A DNA stretch of 52,398 nt from Aquimarina sp. RZ0 (GTDB lineage Bacteria > Bacteroidota > Bacteroidia > Flavobacteriales > Flavobacteriaceae), in contig NZ_VTZU01000047.1 of NCBI RefSeq assembly GCF_008370685.1, positions 1 through 52,398 of the forward strand, given 5' to 3'. Positions within the stretch are counted from its first letter, which is position 1; each line of letters begins with the position of its first letter. The notes under the pieces are model-generated. The model ran no database searches and had not been told where the DNA came from. It saw only the letters and a list, made by a program, of their open reading frames with translations. This document shows, in pieces, positions 37,481 to 45,341 of the stretch. The position numbers and the translations under genes are program-made.

Positions 37481-37527
37481 AAGAAAAAACCTTTTCAAAT
37501 TTGTTAACCTCATTTTGAAAAGGTTTT
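37481..37527 (-). terminator. Intrinsic terminator of the M57 metalloprotease gene
   Basis: A 14-base perfect stem (AAAACCTTTTCAAA at 37486-37499 with 37514-37527) reads, on the minus strand, into a run of Ts at 37489-37484. It lies 25 bases past the stop codon at 37552. Confidence 0.85.
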
Positions 37528-37551
37528 CATAAAATCATAAAAAAGTAATCC

Positions 37552-38400
37552 TTATCTAAATCCATAAAGAAAACGGATTGCCCTAATGTCATTGTCCGTA
37601 TATCCTCCAAATGGATTTGAATTTTGTCCAGATGTCATAATAGAACTTATATCAAAACCTGAAGTATCAGTACCTGGGATAGGGACTCGACCAAATTGAT
37701 CTGGTGCCTGACCTGTAAGACCAAAATCAGTATGTCTCAGACCAAAAGTATGTCCTACCTCGTGCATGATAGTATTGCGTAAACGCGCTCTGGTACCAAT
37801 TAGATTGCTTCTGAAGTTTAAACGGATATTTTTTCCAGGTAATCCATTAGAAGGCAAGTCTGCAACAGCTATAGTATTTATATTACCAAGGTAAAAAACA
37901 GCAATATCTTTTGGTGTAGATGCAAAATTACTACCATTAGCAAAAACTATGTTTAATCGGATTGTAGTTCTCAAGGTGTTATTAAAGAGAAATACCGCAT
38001 CACCTGCCGCCTGTCGCTGAAAAGGCTGGTTAAAATCAAAAAAAGCAATTGTATAATTTCTATTCCCTCCTACCGTATTAAAAGTCCTGAATTGTTTTTC
38101 AAAAGTAGGAGTATCTTCCTGATTCATTATTTTTTCTATCGCCTCATCAGAATATGACATATCCTGATATGTATAAAAATCATTTGTAGTACCATCAGGA
38201 AATACAACTTTATCTTTCTTAGTTTCTATTGGATTGAATCCTAAATTCTCAAGGACTTTAGTAATCTTTGGAGAAAAATCATCAGTTATTTCTTCGAGCT
38301 CATTTGAAAAAGATTCATGTACCTCCGCTGTGGTACATTGCGTCAAACTATATATTATAACAAGTAGTCCAAAAAGCTGCAAGTTTCTAAAAATTTTCAT
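37552..38400 (-). CDS. M57-family (HEIGH-type) zinc metalloprotease lipoprotein
   Basis: This 282-residue lipoprotein has signal MKIFRNLQLFGLLVIIYSLTQ then Cys22. The catalytic motif is HEVGHTFGLRH (His213, Glu214, His217, His223) with a downstream Met-turn-like SSIMTSG. The closing YTDNDIRAIRFLYG is typical of M57 and metzincins. I place the start at 38400, where the lipoprotein signal begins; the frame stays open upstream to 38490 but that part runs into a repeat element and lacks a signal. The protease would be exported and anchored at the outer membrane or surface. A family 2 repeat lies 33 bases upstream. Confidence 0.87.
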   Translation of the reverse strand: MKIFRNLQLFGLLVIIYSLTQCTTAEVHESFSNELEEITDDFSPKITKVLENLGFNPIETKKDKVVFPDGTTNDFYTYQDMSYSDEAIEKIMNQEDTPTFEKQFRTFNTVGGNRNYTIAFFDFNQPFQRQAAGDAVFLFNNTLRTTIRLNIVFANGSNFASTPKDIAVFYLGNINTIAVADLPSNGLPGKNIRLNFRSNLIGTRARLRNTIMHEVGHTFGLRHTDFGLTGQAPDQFGRVPIPGTDTSGFDISSIMTSGQNSNPFGGYTDNDIRAIRFLYGFR

Positions 38401-38433
38401 ATCATTTATAAGTTTTAAAGAGTTTATATATAA

Positions 38434-38588
38434 GAGCATGTTTAAAAACAATGCAAACTGATTGTCAGTAGTTTGGTGTTCTGACGACACTTCAAATCGA
38501 CGACATATCGAGATATGTTGTTTATTTGAAGTAAAGTCAAGGTTGTCAAAGTAATGACCAGCAGGCAGAAGGGTTTTTAAACATACTC
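38434..38588 (+). repeat. Palindromic MITE-like element, family 2
   Basis: This is a 155-bp copy of the element at 31229, with ends GAGCATGTTTAAAAA and an inverted GAGTATGTTTAAAAA. The conserved interior is CACTTCAAATCG and CATATCGAGATAT. It occupies the upstream region of the metalloprotease gene. Confidence 0.75.
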
Positions 38589-39161
38589 TAATTAAAACAA
38601 GATATAACGTACTTCCCCTATATTAATAGTACGTTAATTATCCAGGTGCAACTGTTAAAGTATTTTCCGGTTTTTAGACTATTTTTAGCTAGACATCTAC
38701 ATCCAAAAAATAGTTTTTGCAGATCAGTTTCTTATACTTTTAAAAATGTTCTTTCGTTGATAACAAGCCTACTTTAATATATTTTTTCAATAGCACTTTT
38801 AACCAGTAAAACACTATTCATCAATATCATAACACGGCCATATCTATTTTAGTAATTCTTACCAAAAAATAAATCCTAAGTGGGTTAACATAAATGATTC
38901 TGCAAGTAATTTGAATTGGTGCATTGTTTTTTTTTCAAAGAATCTAAGATCCTCCTCAATACTTTGAATTTAATATAAAGAAATTGTAACCAGTATGACC
39001 ACGCCAATTATTACTAAAAATCCCCTTGAAAAATATTATTTCATAAAATTTAACAATTAAAATATCCCCGAAATGCAACCTTTTATTTTCCGGTTTGTCA
39101 ATAAACAATATGGAACACCTAATCAACTATTTTATCAATTAAAAACAAAAACCAGGTACAC
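38589..39161. other. Intergenic region between divergent genes
   Basis: Apart from the repeat before it, about 570 bases separate the divergent metalloprotease and TonB-receptor genes. One inverted pair is visible (ACTATTTTT near 38669 with AAAAATAGT near 38706). The bases CCGGTTTGTC near 39091 offer a TTTG that could be a -33 box, but no matching -7 box follows. No gene is seen. Confidence 0.4.
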
Positions 39162-41576
39162 ATGCCACAAAATTTAAAATCAAAAACTGGAAAGAAAAAC
39201 AGGTGCATACCTATTATTTTCTTCATAACACTCTGTTTTATAACTAGCAGTATAGAAGCTCAGGAAAGCTATACGCTAAGTGGAACTATCAAAGACATCA
39301 AGAATGGGGAAACACTTTTTGGTGCTTCTGTTTTTTTCAAAGGAACTTCTATTGGAGTTATTACCAATGAATATGGATTTTATTCTATTACTGCACCAAA
39401 AGGAAACTATACCTTAATAATTTCTTTTGTTGGGTACAACGAAATCAAAGAAGAAATTGTACTGGATAAGAATCAAAAATTAGATGTTGAGGTTACAGAA
39501 TCTTCTATGCAATTAGATGAGGTAGTTATTAAAAGTGGGCAAACAGAACGTGTAAGTCTCAGAAAACCAGAAATGAGCGTTTCTAAGCTAAACATCAAAA
39601 CTGTAAAACAGATGCCTGTAGTATTAGGAGAGGTTGATATTATAAAATCTATTCAAATGCTTCCTGGGGTTACTAATAATGGCGAAGGTTCCAGCGGATT
39701 TCACGTAAGAGGTGGAGCGGCAGACCAAAACCTCGTTTTACTTGATGAAGCTATCATTTATAACACCTCTCATTTGTTAGGATTCTTCTCCGTTTTTAAT
39801 GCGGATGCAATTAAAGATATAAAACTATACAAAGGAGGTATTCCTGCTCGTTTTGGGGGTAGAACCTCTTCTGTGCTGGATGTTCGTCAAAAAGATGGAA
39901 ATAATAAAAATTTCGGACTCACAGGTGGAATAGGCGTTATCTCCAGCAGACTAACTGCAGAAGGACCTTTGTTTGATGACAAAGGTTCTTTTCTGGTCGC
40001 AGGTAGAACTTCGTATGTCGATCTTATCCTAAAAGCTGCAGGAGAAAAAAACACTGCTGGATTTTATGATCTAAATCTTAAAACTAATTATAGCCTTAAC
40101 CAAAAAAACAAACTATTCCTCTCGGGATATTATGGTAGAGATAATTTTAAATTTGGAGACAATTTCAAGTCTAGTTATGGTAATTTATCTGGTAATTTGC
40201 GATGGAATCATATCTTTACTGACAAACTATTCTCTAATGCATCTATTATCTATAGTAAATATGATTATGATCTGGATATTGTAATCGAAAAATTCGAGTG
40301 GATTTCATCCATCAATAACTTCAATATAAAATATGATCTTAAATACTATGCCAGTGATAAGTTCAAACTAGATTTCGGGATTAGTAGTATCTATTATGAT
40401 TTTGATCCCGGACAGGTGCGTCCTACTTCAGAAAGTTCTGCAATCAATCCATTATCTCTTGATCGCAAAAAGGCAGTAGAGTCTGGAGCCTATGTGAATG
40501 CAGAACATAAACTTACTGATAACCTTACAGTGCAGTATGGTATCCGATATAGTACCTTTAGCAGATTGGGAGGTCAGCCCATTGCAAACTATGCTAATGA
40601 CCAACCCGTTGTTTATAACAATACTTTGGGTATTTATGAGAGAGGAACAGAAATTGGAGAAACAATTTTTGAGAAAAGTGAAACTATTAAAAGCTATGGT
40701 AATTTTGAACCCCGAGCATCATTAGCATATCAATTAAATGAGTATTCTTCTATAAAAATGGGCTATTCCAGAGCGGCACAATACGTTCACCTTTTATCGA
40801 ATACTACCTCAGTAACACCACTGGATATATGGACTCCCAGCGGAGAGTTTATAAAACCACAACTATCCAATCAATATGCATTGGGATATTTTAGAAATTT
40901 TAATGATAAAATGTTTTCATTAGAAGTAGAAACCTATTATAAAACAACAGACAACAGAATAGATTATATCGATGGCTCTGACCTTATTGGTCAAAATAAT
41001 ATTGAAACAGAAATCCTGAATGGAGAATCCAGAGCATATGGGTTAGAGTTTTTGCTTCGCAAAAATGAAGGTAAATTTACAGGATGGCTCTCCTATACAT
41101 TGTCAAAATCTGAACAAAGAACTCTGGGGGGTACCGCCGGAGGTCCGGGAATCAATAATGGAGATTGGTATAACACCCCTTTTGACAGAACTCATGATTT
41201 CTCACTAACAGCTGCATATCAATTGAATGAAAAATGGAATTTTGGAGCAAATATGGTTTTTCAGACGGGAAGACCAATAACTTACCCCAATGGTCAGTAT
41301 CAATATGAAGGGCTATCAATAGCCAGTTATTCTGATAGAAATTCTGACAGATTGCCTGCATACCACAGACTTGATATTTCTGCTACTTACAAACCTAATA
41401 AGAAGCCCAATAAAAGATGGAAGGGAGAATGGGTATTCGGCATTTACAATCTATATAATCAAAAAAATGCAGCTGCTATTTCATTCAGTCAAAATATTGA
41501 GACCGGAGCTAATGAAGCGACAAGAACTGCAATTTTTGGGATTGTACCTTCTATACAATATAATTTTAAATTTTAA
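39162..41576 (+). CDS. TonB-dependent receptor with carboxypeptidase-regulatory-like N-terminal domain
   Basis: This 804-residue receptor has a signal peptide to about residue 33 (SSIEAQ). A CarboxypepD_reg-like domain (about 38-118; SGTIKDIKNGETLFGASVFF) and a plug (about 140-245; GEGSSGFHVRGGAADQNLVLLDE, GGIPARFGGRTSSVLDV) follow, then a barrel ending QYNFKF. The DUF4249 lipoprotein gene follows 76 bases after the stop, the usual Bacteroidota pair that takes the place of SusC/SusD. The ligand is unknown. Confidence 0.94.
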   Translation: MPQNLKSKTGKKNRCIPIIFFITLCFITSSIEAQESYTLSGTIKDIKNGETLFGASVFFKGTSIGVITNEYGFYSITAPKGNYTLIISFVGYNEIKEEIVLDKNQKLDVEVTESSMQLDEVVIKSGQTERVSLRKPEMSVSKLNIKTVKQMPVVLGEVDIIKSIQMLPGVTNNGEGSSGFHVRGGAADQNLVLLDEAIIYNTSHLLGFFSVFNADAIKDIKLYKGGIPARFGGRTSSVLDVRQKDGNNKNFGLTGGIGVISSRLTAEGPLFDDKGSFLVAGRTSYVDLILKAAGEKNTAGFYDLNLKTNYSLNQKNKLFLSGYYGRDNFKFGDNFKSSYGNLSGNLRWNHIFTDKLFSNASIIYSKYDYDLDIVIEKFEWISSINNFNIKYDLKYYASDKFKLDFGISSIYYDFDPGQVRPTSESSAINPLSLDRKKAVESGAYVNAEHKLTDNLTVQYGIRYSTFSRLGGQPIANYANDQPVVYNNTLGIYERGTEIGETIFEKSETIKSYGNFEPRASLAYQLNEYSSIKMGYSRAAQYVHLLSNTTSVTPLDIWTPSGEFIKPQLSNQYALGYFRNFNDKMFSLEVETYYKTTDNRIDYIDGSDLIGQNNIETEILNGESRAYGLEFLLRKNEGKFTGWLSYTLSKSEQRTLGGTAGGPGINNGDWYNTPFDRTHDFSLTAAYQLNEKWNFGANMVFQTGRPITYPNGQYQYEGLSIASYSDRNSDRLPAYHRLDISATYKPNKKPNKRWKGEWVFGIYNLYNQKNAAAISFSQNIETGANEATRTAIFGIVPSIQYNFKF

Positions 41577-41652
41577 CAACTGGGATTATCGCTATTAGTT
41601 GTATTACATAATAGCAGCTAATCCAATATGCAACAAAAAAAATATCATACAG

Positions 41653-42495
41653 ATGAAAACATATTTAAAAATCATACTCCTCTTCTCGATCATACACTTT
41701 GTCTCTTGTGAAGATGTGATCGATGTGGATGTGCAGACAGCACCTTCCAGGTTAACGATAGAAGCTTCTCTGGACTGGGAAAAAGGGACTACAGGAAATA
41801 ATCAGACAATAAAGCTCAGTACTTCTACTCCATATTTTGATACTACATCAAATACCGGCGTTACCGGAGCTTCAGTAATAGTGACGAATACTACAACCGG
41901 GGCAGAGTTTGTTTTTGAAGACCAAAATAATGGAACATATACAACCACGGTATTTGAACCCATATTGAATCAGTCCTATACCTTGGATGTTATCTATAAT
42001 GGTGAAAACTATACAGCAACAGAGACATTAATATCAGTTCCGGATATTACAGAAATCAATCAATCTCTAGAAGATGGTTTTGATGAGGATCTGCTAGAGG
42101 TGAACATTATATTTGATGATCCCGAGGAAGAAGACAATTTTTACCTCTTTAGGTTTAAAGAAGTGGGAGATCGTTTTCCCGTGTTTGAAGATTTTGATGA
42201 CGAATTCGTAAACGGAAATGAAGTACGATGGTTTTATGAAAAAGAAGATGATGATGAAGCCAATACGACAGCATTTGAACCAGGAGATACGGTTACTATT
42301 GATCTCTTTGGTATTTCTGAGACATATTATAATTATATAAGAATCCTCATCGAGCAATCCGAAGGTGCAGGTCTTTTTAGCACAATTCCTGTAGCTCTAA
42401 AAGGAAATTGTATTAATATGGATAATCCTGACAATTATGCTCACGGGTATTTCAGGCTAACACAAGTGGAGCGCATGCAGTATACGTTTGAGTAA
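41653..42495 (+). CDS. DUF4249 lipoprotein, partner of the TonB receptor
   Basis: This 280-residue lipoprotein has signal MKTYLKIILLFSIIHFVS then Cys19 and EDVIDVDV. Residues 30-115 are a beta-sandwich (GVTGASVIVTNTTTGAEFVF, NGTYTT); the rest matches DUF4249 (DPEEEDNFYLFRF, YYNYIRIL, AHGYFRLT). Start chosen at the lipoprotein signal; an open frame 18 codons longer has no function visible. The stop TAA is formed where the family 1 repeat begins, so the last residue or two may derive from the insertion. The product probably sits on the receptor at the outer membrane. Confidence 0.88.
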   Translation: MKTYLKIILLFSIIHFVSCEDVIDVDVQTAPSRLTIEASLDWEKGTTGNNQTIKLSTSTPYFDTTSNTGVTGASVIVTNTTTGAEFVFEDQNNGTYTTTVFEPILNQSYTLDVIYNGENYTATETLISVPDITEINQSLEDGFDEDLLEVNIIFDDPEEEDNFYLFRFKEVGDRFPVFEDFDDEFVNGNEVRWFYEKEDDDEANTTAFEPGDTVTIDLFGISETYYNYIRILIEQSEGAGLFSTIPVALKGNCINMDNPDNYAHGYFRLTQVERMQYTFE

Positions 42496-42656
42496 TACGA
42501 TTTATAACTAAAAATTTCGCATATTCATCGTTTCTTTTTCCTTTCTACTTCGTTTAAAAAATAAACCGTAGCTATAGCTATGCTTGATTTTTTTGTCTTG
42601 TATAAAGAAAAAATAATTCAATGAATTTATACGAATTTTTTAATCACAAATCGTAT
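42495..42656 (+). repeat. Palindromic MITE/REP-like element, family 1, at the DUF4249 stop codon
   Basis: This 162-bp copy is almost identical to 31868-32029. TAATAC occurs at both borders, possibly a target duplication. Its first base is the last base of the DUF4249 stop codon, and it separates that gene from its terminator at 42724. Confidence 0.85.
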
Positions 42657-42723
42657 AATACCATTTATTGCTTCAATTTAGCAGAAAAGGAAATTATGAT
42701 AAACCTGGTTGAACCAATTAAGA

Positions 42724-42764
42724 AAACAACCTCGATGCATACATTGAGGTTGTTTTTTTTAAAT
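42724..42764 (+). terminator. Intrinsic terminator of the TonB receptor/DUF4249 operon
   Basis: AAAACAACCTC (42724-42734) pairs perfectly with 42747-42757 around a 12-base loop and runs into a T-tract of eight. It now lies about 230 bases past the DUF4249 stop, the distance largely made up by the inserted element. Confidence 0.88.
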
Positions 42765-42805
42765 AATGTTGTATTACTAATCGGATAAAAGAAAATTAGT
42801 TATGC

Positions 42806-42919
42806 CACATCGAGTACATAAGGTAGGAGCGTGTATCGAGATGCAATCAGTGCTACTTTGACCAGGTCTTGATACAATTTTTCTTCGCTATCGCTACGAT
42901 AAATCACTCGACCTGACGT
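42806..42919. repeat. Large stem-loop repeat unit 1
   Basis: This is the first of two 114-bp direct repeats whose starts are 151 bp apart. Each holds nested inverted parts: TGTATCGAGA with a TCTTGATACA partner inside, and ATCGAGT with ACTCGA outside. It is more diverged than unit 2 (TCTTGATACA instead of TCTCGATACA). Confidence 0.7.
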
Positions 42920-42956
42920 GCTGACTTTTACTTATATTATTAACCCGACGCTACGT

Positions 42957-43070
42957 CACATCGAGTGCGTGAGGTACGAGTGTGTATCGAGATGCAATCA
43001 GTGCTACTTTGATCAGGTCTCGATACAATTTCTCTTCGCTACCGCTACGACAAATCACTCGACCAGACGT
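42957..43070. repeat. Large stem-loop repeat unit 2
   Basis: This is the second direct copy, with perfect stems TGTATCGAGA/TCTCGATACA and TCGAGTG/CACTCGA, flanked by ACGTC/GACGT. It lies between convergent genes (DUF4249 and the esterase), where it may serve as a transcription barrier. Reading frames across the pair are incidental. Confidence 0.75.
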
Positions 43071-43152
43071 CTTGATATTTTTAGTTCATTGGCTGATAAT
43101 CAGCATACCCCATCTATCATACAGCAAAGGCGAAAACCTTATCTCCCTATTA

Positions 43153-44928
43153 TCACTTCCCGTTTTGTATTCGTTTTTCTATTTCTTTTTCTCCTGCTGG
43201 GGTAAGTACTGCACTAGAAGTCTCTTTGATAAAAATCATCCCGTCAAAACTCTTGCTTGGCGATATATCAAAAGCTGGTAATATCCCATAATCCAGACTC
43301 CAGCTAGCTCCACACGAATACGCCTTTCTTTCTTGGCTCAAAAAGGTAGCGATAGTTTTGGGGTGTAACGATTTAACAAAGTCAATAAAGAAAATTTCTT
43401 TATAAACTTGTGCAAAATACCAATCCAGATTACCTTGTTTAGCAGGGGGAAGTTTGAAAATAGTATTCTTATCATTTTTCCCTTTGTTGACATTTCTATT
43501 CATAGCTCTAAAACTTCCTTGATTGGTAGAAAAACCAACTGCATAATATCTTTTTCCAATATATTCTTTTAAAATGCTACCTAGAGGGCGAATTTTTCCA
43601 GTTATTTCGGTTTCAGCGTTTTTTGAAATATGACAGTTATGAGCCCAAAGTGCCATTTTAGCATCGGGTTTTTCGTTTTGTAGGATTTCCAAAACTGTTT
43701 GTGCCATATATTCATCACGGGGATTAAAGGATATACTTTTTCCAAACTTACGATCGCCGTCTTCAACACCTTGAATAATTTTTCTTACATCTTTAATGAT
43801 ACCTATGTATGCTGCTCTAGATGTCTTATTTACCAATTTGAATTCATTTACTACAAGGTAAAATAACAGGGTATATAGTTGTTGACGTTGTAAAGACAGA
43901 TCACTTCTATCTGCTATTGCTGAAAGTTCGCGAAATAAAGAATCTACTTCGACGGTAAGCAATTCACTTTTTCCTGTCTTTTTTATAAAGTTACCAACAT
44001 TTTTATAAGCTAGATCTAGAGCTACCATTTGCGTATCTATCCCAAAAAATTTAATTTTTTTGTTATCGGGAACAGTTTTATTATATGTTCTCATCCACTC
44101 GATCATATCAATGACTTCTTCGGTATTCCATATCCAAAAGCCTTGCTCTGTCAAAGCTTCTCTACTGTTACCTTTACCATGTAACACATAGTCATTAATA
44201 GATCTGCAACCTACATTACTCGCTTCTATTGCAAAAATTGTAAATCCCATCTCTTTGACTAAAAACTCCAGCATACGATGTTTCATCTGGAAGACCTCTT
44301 TCGTGCCATGGCTAGTTTCTCCTAATCCAACTACTTGTATATCTTTTAATATTGGTTTTAGATACATAAGATCTTCAAATCCTTTCTTAGCCTTCACACT
44401 TTTTAGAGTAATAGACTTGTTTTTTATCCAATTGATCACACTATCCTTTCGCACTTTTCTAGCATGCTGTAATTGGGTATGTTCTATAGACGAGAGTATC
44501 TCATATTTAGAAACCAGATAACTGCCATTAATCTTTTTGACATGTTTTTGTCTAATAGAATCGGTAAAACTTTCGGGAATAAACGGGATAACTTCAAAAT
44601 GATAAGTTTGGTTTTGCTCCGAGACAAACTCAACAATCTCTATGCCATTGACCCCATTAGGAGAATCAAAAAGTTGTAGAGTATCATTACTAGAAGAAAA
44701 AGCTATAATCTGAAGATCTACATTTTTTTGAAGAAGTTCCAATTGTAGTAATTCTCCTTTATTTAATTTTACTTGATATACATGTCTTTTGCTTCCTTGT
44801 ACTGGAGTTTCTTTTCCTACTTTAAATTGAAATAGTGTTTCTTGCGCGATCAAGTTTAACGGTAGAAGTAGAAATAAAAGAATATTTTTTGTGATTAAGT
44901 AGATTATGCTTTTTTCTATTATTACCAT
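43153..44928 (-). CDS. Erythromycin-esterase-family protein with N-terminal beta domain (paralogue 1)
   Basis: This 591-residue protein has a signal peptide to about residue 28 (LNLIAQ). A PPC-like beta-sandwich (about 32-130; HVYQVKLNKGELLQLEL, VDLQIIAFSS) precedes the erythromycin-esterase (PF05139) domain from about 190 to 560. The domain is marked by VVGLGETSHGTKE, HRMLEFLVKEMGF, IEAS and, later, DEYMAQ and ALWAHNCH. Family members are hydrolases with conserved His/Glu; only EreA/EreB-type cytosolic ones open macrolide lactones, and this exported form need not. It is the most diverged of three paralogues in this stretch. Confidence 0.87.
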   Translation of the reverse strand: MVIIEKSIIYLITKNILLFLLLPLNLIAQETLFQFKVGKETPVQGSKRHVYQVKLNKGELLQLELLQKNVDLQIIAFSSSNDTLQLFDSPNGVNGIEIVEFVSEQNQTYHFEVIPFIPESFTDSIRQKHVKKINGSYLVSKYEILSSIEHTQLQHARKVRKDSVINWIKNKSITLKSVKAKKGFEDLMYLKPILKDIQVVGLGETSHGTKEVFQMKHRMLEFLVKEMGFTIFAIEASNVGCRSINDYVLHGKGNSREALTEQGFWIWNTEEVIDMIEWMRTYNKTVPDNKKIKFFGIDTQMVALDLAYKNVGNFIKKTGKSELLTVEVDSLFRELSAIADRSDLSLQRQQLYTLLFYLVVNEFKLVNKTSRAAYIGIIKDVRKIIQGVEDGDRKFGKSISFNPRDEYMAQTVLEILQNEKPDAKMALWAHNCHISKNAETEITGKIRPLGSILKEYIGKRYYAVGFSTNQGSFRAMNRNVNKGKNDKNTIFKLPPAKQGNLDWYFAQVYKEIFFIDFVKSLHPKTIATFLSQERKAYSCGASWSLDYGILPAFDISPSKSFDGMIFIKETSSAVLTPAGEKEIEKRIQNGK

Positions 44929-44972
44929 AGGTAAATTCTTTTTCTATATAAAGTATTAAACAATAACTTATA

Positions 44973-45299
44973 TTATTTGATATATTCAAGCTTTACAACT
45001 ATAAATAAAGCAAAATATAAGTGATTTCTCATAGCAAACACAATAAAATAAATCCTAAGCTGTAGGTAGAAAAAAGTAAATATTTTTTGAGAAAGGTTAA
45101 AAGCGTACTTCCCTTGCTCCTGTAACCAATCAATAACGGTAGAATCTTCTAGGTTTTCTAAGGTACGATAAGGATCTTCTATTTTTTGCCCGTGGTATTC
45201 ATCTATGGCTATTATAGATGTAGCTTGTGCGGGTTTTTGACTAATTCCTAAACAGGAAATGAACGTCATAAGGAGAAAAAGAATTCTTTTTTGTATCAC
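44973..45299 (-). pseudogene. Remnant of a prolyl oligopeptidase (S9A) gene, N-terminus only
   Basis: The 108 codons begin with an intact signal peptide (MIQKRILFLLMTFISCLGIS) and the S9A opening IDEYHGQKIEDPYRTLENLED, then VIDWLQEQ. After about residue 73 similarity ends, and the remaining 35 residues are hydrophobic and unrelated. The full enzyme is about 700 residues with a catalytic domain at the C-terminus, none of which is here. Hence it is a truncated, inactive remnant; the exported signal peptide could still be made. Confidence 0.72.
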
Positions 45300-45341
45300 T
45301 TTTCTTAGACTATTAGTGTTGGTGGAATCAAAAAAAACTAA

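Noticed and set aside
38401..38490. Longer N-terminus of the M57 protease
   Set aside because: It would bury the lipoprotein signal 30 residues inside the protein and begins within a repeat element.
41599..41652. Longer N-terminus of the DUF4249 lipoprotein
   Set aside because: It precedes a perfect lipoprotein signal and has no family counterpart.
42806..43070. Direct repeats that might be a CRISPR array
   Set aside because: There are only two units, each 114 bp and internally palindromic, with a non-spacer-like gap; no cas genes are present.
42918..43281. Overlapping plus-strand reading frames of 95-99 codons
   Set aside because: They run through the tandem stem-loop repeats and into the antisense of the esterase gene, with low-complexity products and no family similarity.
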